Shown piece by piece: positions 42,222 to 49,394 of a stretch of DNA of 64,000 nt; the stretch's first letter is position 1, and each line of letters starts with the position of its first letter. The position numbers were made by a program, and so were the translations under genes. The notes beneath the pieces are model-generated. The model did no database searches and had not been told where the DNA came from. It worked only from the letters and a program-made list of their open reading frames with translations. This DNA comes from Bin5 sp965220715 (lineage in GTDB: Bacteria > Chloroflexota > Anaerolineae > Caldilineales > Caldilineaceae): positions 248,001 through 312,000 of the forward strand of contig OZ244843.1 in assembly GCA_965220715.1 (NCBI GenBank). Reading direction: 5' to 3'.

Positions 42222-44036
42222 CTACACGGTCTTGGCGCGACTGGCGATGCGCTCGGTGACGAGCGAGACGAACTCTTCTACCGGCATCCCGTTCTGGCGG
42301 CCGCCATCGCGCCGACGCAGAGAAACGGTCTTTTCTTCAACCTCGCGATCGCCGACGATCAACATATAAGGAACTTTCATGCCCTGGGCCTGGCGGATCT
42401 TATTGTTCATGCGGTCGCTGCCCTGGTCGGCGGCAGCCCGGGCGCCGGCTTCTGCAAGGCGCTTCTCAATCTGCGTCGCGTACTCATTGTGGGCCGAAGT
42501 AACGGGAATGACCCGCACCTGTTCGGGCGACAGCCAGACAGGGAAGTTGCCGCCGTAATGCTCGATGAGGAAGCCGATCATCCGTTCGTGCGTGCTGAGC
42601 GGCGCGCGGTGAATGCATAGCGGGATCTCCTTTTCGCCGTCGGCGTTGATATAGGAGAGATCCATCCGTTCCGGCTGGGCGAAGTCGACCTGATTGGTGG
42701 CGAGGGTGAACTCGCGGCCGATGGCGCTCCAGATCTGCACGTCGATTTTGGGGCCATAGAAGGCGGCCTCGTCCGGCTCCTCCACAAAGGGCACATCGCC
42801 CTCGGTCATCGCCCGGCGCACCATCTCCTCGGTTTGCTGCCAGAGAGGTTGATTGTCGACGTACTTTTCGCCCAGCTTTTTGGGGTGATGCGTGCTGAGG
42901 CGCATGACAAAGCGATCGATTTCGAACAGCTCGAAGTAATATTTGTACAGATCGACGACCCGCATGAACTCCTGGGCAAACTGTTCCCGGGTGCAATAGA
43001 TGTGGGCATCGTTCATCTGCATCGAGCGGACGCGCATCAAGCCGAAGAGCTCACCGCTCTGTTCATAGCGGTAGCAGGTTCCGTACTCGGCCAGGCGCAC
43101 AGGCATTTCGCGGTAGCTACGCAACTTGGAGCCGAAAATCTTGTGGTGCATGGGGCAGTTCATTGGTTTTACGTAATAGGTAACGCCTTCCATCTCCATG
43201 GGCGGGTACATGCTGTCCTTGTAGAAGGCGAGGTGCCCGCTACGCAGGAAGAGGTCCTCTTTGGTGAGATGGGGCGTGCGCACGCGCTGGTAGCCGGCCG
43301 CGTCTTCGGTCTCTTTGGCCAGGCGTTCGAGTTCTTCGATGATGATGGCGCCGCGCGGCAGCCAGAGGGGCAGACCGGGCCCGACTTCCTCTTCGAAGAT
43401 AAAGATCTCCAGTTCGCGGCCCAGCTTGCGGTGATCCCGCTTTTTGGCCTCTTCGAGTTGATCGAGGTGCTTCCTCAACTCTTTGCGGTTGCGCCAGGCG
43501 GTGCCATAGATGCGCTGCAGCATGGCGTTTTTTTCGTCCCCCCGCCAGTAGGCGCCGGCGACGCTGAGAAGCCGAAAGGCGTCGGCGACGATTTTGCTGG
43601 TATGCTCCACATGGGGCCCCCGGCACAGATCTTCGAATGTATCATGCCTGTAGGTGCTGATGACGGGCTTCTCCGCCACTTCGTTGCCGTATTCGTCGAT
43701 TTCGCCCTGGTCCAGGCCATCGATCAGCTCTAATTTGTAAGGTTGGTCGGCGAAAAGCCGGCGGGCTTCGGCGGCGCTGACCTCGCGATAGGAAAACTCA
43801 TGCTTGCCGCCGATAATCTGGCGCATCCGCTTCTCGATCACTTTCAGATCTTCCGGTCGGAAGGTGCGCGGGGAGCCGTCCTGGGCGGCACCGAGATCGA
43901 AGTCGTAATAGAAGCCGTTTTCGATCGGCGGTCCGATAGCGAACTTGGCCTCGGGATAGAGTTCCAGCACCGCCTGCGCCATGACGTGGGCAGCGCTGTG
44001 GCGAATTTTATAGAGGCCATCGATTTTACTAGCCAT
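42222..44036 (-). CDS. thrS: Threonyl-tRNA synthetase lacking the TGS domain
   Basis: A 604-residue class II synthetase that charges tRNA-Thr. It opens directly with the editing domain: HSAAH (H13, H17) and C138-x3-H142 (CRGPH) form the editing site. The catalytic core has the zinc Cys in MNCPMHH (C294), motif 2 around RLAEYGTCYRYE and motif 3 CIHRAPLSTHERMIGFLIEH; the anticodon domain contains VRVIPVTSAHNEYA. The usual N-terminal TGS domain of about 60 residues is absent and no upstream in-frame start extends the gene. ATG 44036 follows GGAGCAACGGAG. It lies 550 bases upstream of infC. Loss of TGS is known in some lineages and does not prevent charging. Confidence 0.96.
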   Translation of the reverse strand: MASKIDGLYKIRHSAAHVMAQAVLELYPEAKFAIGPPIENGFYYDFDLGAAQDGSPRTFRPEDLKVIEKRMRQIIGGKHEFSYREVSAAEARRLFADQPYKLELIDGLDQGEIDEYGNEVAEKPVISTYRHDTFEDLCRGPHVEHTSKIVADAFRLLSVAGAYWRGDEKNAMLQRIYGTAWRNRKELRKHLDQLEEAKKRDHRKLGRELEIFIFEEEVGPGLPLWLPRGAIIIEELERLAKETEDAAGYQRVRTPHLTKEDLFLRSGHLAFYKDSMYPPMEMEGVTYYVKPMNCPMHHKIFGSKLRSYREMPVRLAEYGTCYRYEQSGELFGLMRVRSMQMNDAHIYCTREQFAQEFMRVVDLYKYYFELFEIDRFVMRLSTHHPKKLGEKYVDNQPLWQQTEEMVRRAMTEGDVPFVEEPDEAAFYGPKIDVQIWSAIGREFTLATNQVDFAQPERMDLSYINADGEKEIPLCIHRAPLSTHERMIGFLIEHYGGNFPVWLSPEQVRVIPVTSAHNEYATQIEKRLAEAGARAAADQGSDRMNNKIRQAQGMKVPYMLIVGDREVEEKTVSLRRRDGGRQNGMPVEEFVSLVTERIASRAKTV

Positions 44037-44304
44037 CTCCGTTGCTCCTGTGCACTACAGTGGGTGTGGTTAAGTAGGCTACCACTTCATTTGGTAAATG
44101 CGAAGTGAATCGCGGCCTGTGGATAGGTGAGGTTTTAGTTTTCAGTAACCCCATTCGTAGGGGGTAGTTCACTAAGAACTGACTACTATGGACTGAGAAC
44201 TTACTCTGATTCTGCCCGCAGGCATCCTGGCGTAGTCTCATTTTAGCAGTCTACTCTAAACGTCAACGGAACCTAGTAACACCACTGGCCACCGGGGTTT
44301 GCCG
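44037..44304. other. thrS upstream region
   Basis: On the minus strand TTGACG (44261-44266) and TAAAAT (44240-44245) with a short 15-bp spacer may be the thrS promoter, leaving a leader of about 200 bases. The leader lacks the T-box consensus, so tRNA-dependent control by that route is not supported. Confidence 0.35.
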
Positions 44305-45552
44305 TTAGCCACTATTAGTCAACCACGCAGCGCTCCACCAGGTAAGGTAGAGCAACTGCTGCATCCCCTTTACCAACGGCAACGGGTCGATCCATTCACT
44401 CAGGCGGTGGGCGTCGCCGCCATCGGTAAGGCCCACACAGACGGCGGGAATGTTACGGCTGAGGGGCACATTGGCATCTGTGCTGCTGATGCACGCATCA
44501 CTGCGTTCCTTAACGCCGATTTCCTGCAGAATCGTGGAGGCGGCCTGTACGAGTGGATGCTGAAAAGGGAGTGCGCCTGCGGGCCGATTGCCGATCTGTT
44601 CATGGCGTAAGGTCAGGCCATCGCCGTGGGCGCGGTGCGCCTGCACATGGCGCTCGACGATCTTTCCGATCTGCCCGTCCAACCAGGCCAGCGTTGGTGG
44701 AGATTCGCTGCGCAGGTCCAACTCCATCCACGCTTCCTGGGCGATGGTATTGACGGATGTGCCGCCACCGATGCGGCCGATATTGAACGTTGTACGGGGT
44801 GTTTGGGGAAGCTGCAATCTCAGCATCTCATCCGCCAGCGATACCAGGCCGTGGACAGCGCTGGCTGCGCCGAAATCACCCCAACTATGGCCTCCCGGGG
44901 CGGCGGCGCATGTGCTATAGCGGCGGACGCCCAGGGCTTGGTGGACGATGCGGCCCAGGCCCATTCCTTCGAGCACGATCACAGCGCCGAGGGCGCCGCG
45001 CCTGTTGTGAGAAGGATCTGCTCTACGCATTGCCCCATCCGCCTCGCTATCCAGCCGGTCGACGACCTGGCGCATGCCGCGCAGGTCGCCGACGCCCTCT
45101 TCCATCGAGTTGGCGACGAGCCAGATGTCGACGGGCGGCGCGGCAAGTTGCGTCAACGTTTGGGCGAGGGTGAGCAGGCCGGCAACGCCGGTCGAGTTGT
45201 CGCCGATGCCGGGCCCGCGGATCAATCCATTGTTGAGACGGCGCAAGCACAGGTCGGTTTCAGGCGGGAAGACGGTATCGGTATGGGCGGACACGAGCAG
45301 GGCGGGTTGGGCCTGCGCGCGCGGGCCGCAAACCCGGCCATAGACATTGCCCAACTCATCGCGTGCGACATCGGCCAGGCCGATGGCCCGCATGCGGCTC
45401 TCGACCCACCTGGCCCGTTCGGTCTCGGCGCCGGTGGGGGCGGGGATCTGCTGGACGGCGATGCAGAGGTCGATGAGTTGTTCAAGCTGGCCGGCATAGG
45501 CTGCGCCTGCGGCCTGCACTGCGCTCCCGTGGGGAAGCCCATCAATCAACAT
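44305..45552 (-). CDS. M20 family metallopeptidase
   Basis: A 415-residue co-catalytic zinc peptidase or aminoacylase. H90 and D92 in VSAHTDTVF, D118 in GIGDNSTG, the E151-E152 pair in NSMEEGVGD and a late His in TDGGDAHRLSEW match the M20 metal set. The dimerisation (lid) domain follows near 215-330 (GGHSWGDFGAASAVHGL, INTIAQEAWMELDLRSES-like). The arrangement is closest to PepT/CPG2-like tripeptidases and carboxypeptidases; the exact substrate is open. A terminator for the preceding gene on this strand lies just upstream, so it has its own promoter. Confidence 0.9.
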   Translation of the reverse strand: MLIDGLPHGSAVQAAGAAYAGQLEQLIDLCIAVQQIPAPTGAETERARWVESRMRAIGLADVARDELGNVYGRVCGPRAQAQPALLVSAHTDTVFPPETDLCLRRLNNGLIRGPGIGDNSTGVAGLLTLAQTLTQLAAPPVDIWLVANSMEEGVGDLRGMRQVVDRLDSEADGAMRRADPSHNRRGALGAVIVLEGMGLGRIVHQALGVRRYSTCAAAPGGHSWGDFGAASAVHGLVSLADEMLRLQLPQTPRTTFNIGRIGGGTSVNTIAQEAWMELDLRSESPPTLAWLDGQIGKIVERHVQAHRAHGDGLTLRHEQIGNRPAGALPFQHPLVQAASTILQEIGVKERSDACISSTDANVPLSRNIPAVCVGLTDGGDAHRLSEWIDPLPLVKGMQQLLYLTWWSAAWLTNSG

Positions 45553-45599
45553 GAAACACCTGTGGAAATGTTATGTGCGCCTCTGTTTCCAAGCGGCGC

Positions 45600-45635
45600 A
45601 AAAGAAGAACAGGGGCGCCCGGTCGAGCGCCCCTG
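45600..45635 (-). terminator. Rho-independent terminator after Cache lipoprotein gene
   Basis: Perfect 9-bp stem (CAGGGGCGC 45610-45618 / GCGCCCCTG 45627-45635); reading on the minus strand a T-rich stretch (TTCTTCTTTT) follows. It is 45 bases after the stop codon of the gene at 45680. Confidence 0.8.
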
Positions 45636-45679
45636 CATTTCAGGCTTATCACCGCGCCCAGAGGGCACCCACCGAAAGT

Positions 45680-46600
45680 CTATTCATACCAGCCGGAGCC
45701 GATGAGCAGTCCATCGTGGCGCACCACCCAAGAGTGCTTGACCGCTTCGTCACCGGTGGCAAGATTGAGGAAGTGATAATCTACCCACAGCCCCTCCTCG
45801 GTGGCGCTGAGCAGCAGGTCGCCGTACCGGTAACCGGTAACGTCGAGGCCCAGATCACCCTTCATATCTTCGCCCCGCAGGTCCGGGTTGGCGTGGGCGA
45901 TCATGATATCGTTCTCATCAAGGATGAAGACATACCATTCCCCATCCACGCTTTCCGGCGTGTTGTAATAGTTCACGGCTTCTTCCCGGCCATGCGCCTT
46001 GTAGTACCGAACCGCCTTGTCCACCATGGCGACGGTAAATTCGGCCGGTTGCGCCTTGGTCACGCCCAGAGACAGGCCGGGCAGAACCTGGTACCAGCCG
46101 GATATGAAGATCAGTCCATCGTGCCTCACCACCCAGGCATGCTTGTACTCCTGCTTGCCGGTGGCAAGGTTGAGGAAGATATAGTCGACCCATTTCCCTT
46201 CCTCGGTGGCGCTGGCTATCTCTGCGCCGTGCCGATAGCCGGTGATATCGATGCCAGTCTCGTCCAGCAGGTTTGCGCCCACGAAGTCGGGATTGGGGTG
46301 GGCGATTATGTCATTGTTCTCGTCGGCAATAAATACAAACCACTCGCCGTCCACGCTTTGCGGGGAGTTGTAATAGGCAACGGTGGCTTCCCGTCCCTTG
46401 GCGTCGTAGATTCGCAAGGCCTTCTCTACCATGGCCACGGTGTAGCCCGAACGATCCGCCTTGGTAACCTGCCAGCTTGGCTTGGTGACGGAACGATCCA
46501 TTCGCGAATGGGGTGGCATCCAGTGATGACAACCGGACAAGAATACGGCGGCGGCCATTAATACGACTGCCATTCTGGTGTGAAACAGACGAATGCGCAT
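45680..46600 (-). CDS. Lipoprotein with two tandem Cache-type sensor domains
   Basis: A 306-residue lipoprotein: signal with lipobox FLSGC (Cys about 24), then two homologous modules of about 125 residues (about 50-170 and 185-306). Each contains AxYYNxPxSVDGEWFVFI, DENNDIIAHPNPDFVG or its variant, a VTGYRxG strand and the closing KHAWVVRHDGLIFISGWYQ or KHSWVVRHDGLLIGSGWYE. This pattern is that of single Cache domains, which bind small molecules outside the cell. There is no signalling domain attached, so it may be a binding lipoprotein working with a separate sensor. SD AGGAGGAAG precedes the ATG. Confidence 0.88.
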   Translation of the reverse strand: MRIRLFHTRMAVVLMAAAVFLSGCHHWMPPHSRMDRSVTKPSWQVTKADRSGYTVAMVEKALRIYDAKGREATVAYYNSPQSVDGEWFVFIADENNDIIAHPNPDFVGANLLDETGIDITGYRHGAEIASATEEGKWVDYIFLNLATGKQEYKHAWVVRHDGLIFISGWYQVLPGLSLGVTKAQPAEFTVAMVDKAVRYYKAHGREEAVNYYNTPESVDGEWYVFILDENDIMIAHANPDLRGEDMKGDLGLDVTGYRYGDLLLSATEEGLWVDYHFLNLATGDEAVKHSWVVRHDGLLIGSGWYE

Positions 46601-46782
46601 AATCTTCCTCCTGTAACGCTCTTCTTTGAGTGTCGGTACAACTTGCCCTAACGGCTAAACGTGCCGATTTTACAGAAATATACCGAACCTACCTGCACGG
46701 AGCCATCAAGTGAGGTGTGTTCGGCAGAAGGGGAAACCGTATGCTCTCCAGCCTGAACTCCAGCGTGAAGAGGTTGTTGCGT

Positions 46783-46804
46783 GCGCCTCTGTCGAAAGAG
46801 GCGC
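46783..46804. repeat. Perfect 8-bp hairpin downstream of tRNA-Val
   Basis: GCGCCTCT-GTCGAA-AGAGGCGC. No T-tract, so only a candidate processing or termination signal for the tRNA-Val transcript. Similar GCGCCTCTG segments occur at 37941 and 45579. Confidence 0.4.
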
Positions 46805-46868
46805 GAATGGTTCAAGGCGCTACCAGCTCGTCCTCTGCGCGCAACTTGGCCATTTTCGTCTGGCCGTT

Positions 46869-47003
<135 letters not shown>

Positions 47004-47018
47004 GGATGTCAGGTTTCA

Positions 47019-47047
47019 ACTATAGCACATCGGAAATGCAGCCACAA
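47019..47047 (-). promoter_or_regulatory. Promoter of tRNA-Val
   Basis: Minus strand TTGTGG (47042-47047), 17-bp spacer, TATAGT (47019-47024), 16 bases ahead of the tRNA. Confidence 0.6.
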
Positions 47048-47109
47048 ATTCTGGCTGTGCGACGTAGTTTGCTGAAAGGGATAGGCCGAGGGTGGGGGCG
47101 TACTGCTTT

Positions 47110-47460
47110 GCTATATGCGCGCACAGTGTCTGATGCGCTACCGCTTCGCGTTATGCGGGTGCATCCCAGATTTTTGGGCAGCCGCTGTCTGAATCAGGAT
47201 TTGCAGGATTGAAGGATTTTCAGGATTGCTGTAGCACGATTTTCATGCCACTCGCCCCTGCTGCCGTGCCCTTCTTGACCAGCCCTTCATCGCTGCCACC
47301 CTTCAGGCTATCTCGATACGTATTTGGTTGGCCGCCGCCTTGCTTGACAGCCGACATGCTGCGAAGACGGCGTACCGTTCGGGAGGCGTGTTTTTGGAGG
47401 GGGGCGTTGCGGGGGGCATCCCCCCGTACAAGGGAGGGCCGAAGGCCCGACCGCCCAAAC
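47110..47460. repeat. Repeat-rich intergenic region with palindromic element copy C
   Basis: Begins with a GATGCGCTACCGCTTCGC unit (about 47137-47155), continues with CTGAATCAGGATTTGCAGGAT (47190-47210) and TCAGGATTGC, and ends with the 59-bp GC-rich core (47399-47457). The middle (47230-47390) is not repeated elsewhere in the window. No gene. Confidence 0.65.
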
Positions 47461-47479
47461 TGCAGTGGATAGTGGTTAG

Positions 47480-47635
47480 TGGGATGTTTTGCTGGTGCGG
47501 GCGGCGTGGAACGCGGCTTTTGTCAATGAGGCGGCCGAGTTTCCCGGTGCGCGGCATGACGACCAGGTCGACAGCGCCAGCAATGGTTATTCGATCATGG
47601 TGGACCCGCGTTTTGCTCCTTTGGCTTTTGCTTGA
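47480..47635 (+). pseudogene. Phage terminase large-subunit C-terminal fragment, copy 1
   Basis: A 51-codon frame ending in TGA encodes DVLLVRAAWNAAFVNEAAEF, PGARHDDQVDSASNGYSIMV and DPRFAPLAFA. FPGxxHDDQVDSAS is the conserved C-terminal (nuclease-domain) end of phage large terminases. Everything upstream of this tail is missing. It is immediately followed by a degenerate copy of the 43-bp repeat unit. Confidence 0.75.
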
Positions 47636-47705
47636 CGAACTGCAACGGCAACACCTTTATCCACGAAGGGCCGCGAAGGGCCGCGAAGAACGGCAACTGC
47701 AGAAC
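47636..47705. repeat. Degenerate 43-bp-type repeat next to terminase fragment 1
   Basis: CTGCAACGGCAACACC, then CACGAAGGGCCGCGAAGGG and GAACGGCAACTGCAG: one and a half units of the repeat that forms the long array at 60030-61240. Confidence 0.75.
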
Positions 47706-47746
47706 GTCAACTTCTTTTGTCCGCGGAGGGCCGCGGGCGCTTATTC

Positions 47747-48301
47747 CTAAATCGGGTCTATGACCAACCGCAATTCACGTATTCGCAGCTGCCCGTCATC
47801 CGCTATGCAGATCACCGGAAAAGCAGCGCCGTCGTCAACCCCAAAGGCCGAATGAAATTTCTGAATTGCGCAGACATTGCCCACCAGCTCGAATTCGTTG
47901 TGCGGCATCTCCATTCCGGGCGGAAGGTGAATAATCGCATCGCCCGTGACGGTCACGCCCATAGGACGGACTGTCGGCGATTGATCGTGCATGAAATCGC
48001 TACCGAACTGGGAGGGAAGGTGGCCTGCGCCCACCCAAGTGCGGATAAAAATAAACTGGCCGTCCTCGTCCGCCGGCAGGGCAAGATCGATCTTGCCCAT
48101 CACATAGACCGGTTTCCACATATACTCATGGATATTCTCGTACATCTCCAGACCGCTGGCTGGACGGGCAGCGCCTAATGCCAGCGTAAGAAACTGGTCA
48201 GCGGGGTTTACCTGGGCCGCGTCGCGGGCGCCGGCGCTGCTGCTGAAAGCGCCGAGCAGCAGGACCACGAGGATCAGAGTGAGTGCGACTGTGCGTTTCA
48301 T
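47747..48301 (-). CDS. Small secreted hypothetical protein, 184 aa
   Basis: The N-terminus is a standard Sec signal peptide (MKRTVALTLILVVLLLGAFSSSAGA, cleavage near residue 25). The mature part has segments EMYENIHEYMWKPVYVMGKI, FIFIRTWVGAGHLPSQFGSD and HLPPGMEMPHNEFELVGNVC with two Cys that could pair. I do not recognise a family. SD GGAGGACAAACGCC precedes the ATG. It lies between the two terminase fragments on the opposite strand; a cargo origin is possible but not shown. Confidence 0.7.
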   Translation of the reverse strand: MKRTVALTLILVVLLLGAFSSSAGARDAAQVNPADQFLTLALGAARPASGLEMYENIHEYMWKPVYVMGKIDLALPADEDGQFIFIRTWVGAGHLPSQFGSDFMHDQSPTVRPMGVTVTGDAIIHLPPGMEMPHNEFELVGNVCAIQKFHSAFGVDDGAAFPVICIADDGQLRIRELRLVIDPI

Positions 48302-48388
48302 GGCGTTTGTCCTCCCGAATAGAGCGATGTAGAGCAGAGCTGCCGTTCAGCCCGCTATCCTGCTCGGTAGGACACTTTACGAGCGAAG

Positions 48389-48592
48389 TTGCCATATAGG
48401 CAAGGCATCCCACTGACATATTTCTGGGAACGCGGGAAAGCAGCCGACACCGGGCACGATTTGTGGAACGTTTCTTTTGTCAATGAGGCGGCCGAGTTTC
48501 CCGGTGCGCGGCATGACGACCAGGTTGACAGCGCCAGCAATGGTTATTCGATCATGGTGGACCCGCGTTTTGCTCCTTTGGCCTTCGCGTAA
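48389..48592 (+). pseudogene. Phage terminase large-subunit C-terminal fragment, copy 2
   Basis: A 67-codon frame encodes GIPLTYFWERGKAADTGHDL, WNVSFVNEAAEFPGARHDDQ and VDSASNGYSIMVDPRFAPLA before TAA. It is nearly identical to copy 1 over its last 43 codons and extends further upstream with terminase-like sequence (KAADTGHDLWNVSFVNEAAEF). Again the tail is directly followed by 43-bp-type repeat sequence. Both are remnants, not functional genes. Confidence 0.8.
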
Positions 48593-48900
48593 CGGCAACG
48601 GCAACACCTTTTTATCCGCGAAGGGCCGCGAAGGACCGCGAAGAAGGTCAAGGGCAACGGCAGGAAAAGCAACTGCAGAACGTCAACTGCAGGGCTTTTT
48701 TTTTGTTCTGCGCGGGCAGAAGGGTTGCCGCTGCAATTGGAGTCCTCAGCGGTCCACAGCAGACAAAAAAAATCGCAGTTGGTGTTGCAGTTCTGCCCTT
48801 GCCCTTCTGCAGTTGCAGTTCTTCGCGGCCCTTCGCGGCCCTTCGCGGAAAAATGTTTTGACGTTGCAGTTGCCCTTCGTGGACAAAAGGTGTTCGCCAG
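48593..48900. repeat. Scrambled 43-bp-type repeats in both orientations
   Basis: Direct units at 48593-48645 (CGGCAACGGCAACACC, GCGAAGGGCCGCGAAGG) and inverted units at about 48810-48895 (CTTCGCGGCCCTTCGCGG, CCTTCGTGGACAAAAGG) around a CTGCAGTTG-rich centre. Long frames here are caused by the repeats and are not genes. Confidence 0.75.
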
Positions 48901-49394
48901 CCGGCCTTGCCAAGAACTGCAGTTGTGGACAGCGGTGTGGAGAGATCCTGCCGCGCGTGTGGATAAGGCTGAAAATCGGCCGGGTTAAATGCGCGTTAAA
49001 GGCCCTTAACGCGCATTTAACTGCGCGCATGGGGACAACCTGAAACGGCAAACGCCGCCGGCCGGCGGCGTCTTGAACGGCGTGACCAGGATCCGGTCAA
49101 TGCTGCCCAGCACGCCGAGCCTGGCCGCGCGTTCGCCTTTTCCGTACTTTGACAACACTTATGCACTGTTACATTCTACACTGTTACATTCTATACTGTT
49201 ACATTCTACACTGTTACAATAGCAACCAACATGAAGAGGCCCCGCCGAAGTATAAGATAACAAAATAAAAGTATATCACATTAATATGAGAATTACGCTC
49301 AATTTCAGTGATGTCTTTTGATATTTTGCAAAGAGACGCTGCAATCGGCTGCGGGCGGCGCCGACGAGCGGGATGTCAGGGAGGGATGGAGAAG
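48901..49394. other. Upstream region of the kinase-regulator fusion gene
   Basis: Includes an 11-bp inverted repeat (TTAAATGCGCG / CGCGCATTTAA, 48985-49020 region), TTGACA at 49149-49154 and the four 15-bp direct repeats at 49164-49222. The AT-rich stretch 49240-49300 lies just before the gene. No gene found. Confidence 0.5.
49164..49222 (+). promoter_or_regulatory. Four 15-bp direct repeats, possible regulator binding sites
   Basis: CACTGTTACATTCTA begins at 49164, 49179, 49194 and 49209 (third copy TACTG, fourth ends ACAAT). TTGACA lies just before the array and TACAAT (49215-49220) inside the last copy. Direct repeats are the usual target form of OmpR/PhoB-type winged helices, and the gene downstream encodes such a domain, so autoregulation is plausible. 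Confidence 0.5.

Noticed and set aside
44037..44240. T-box riboswitch in the thrS leader
   Set aside because: The T-box consensus and a specifier-type stem with terminator were not found.
48477..49043. Plus-strand frame of 188 codons after the terminase fragment
   Set aside because: It runs out of frame through the terminase remnant and then through repeat sequence.
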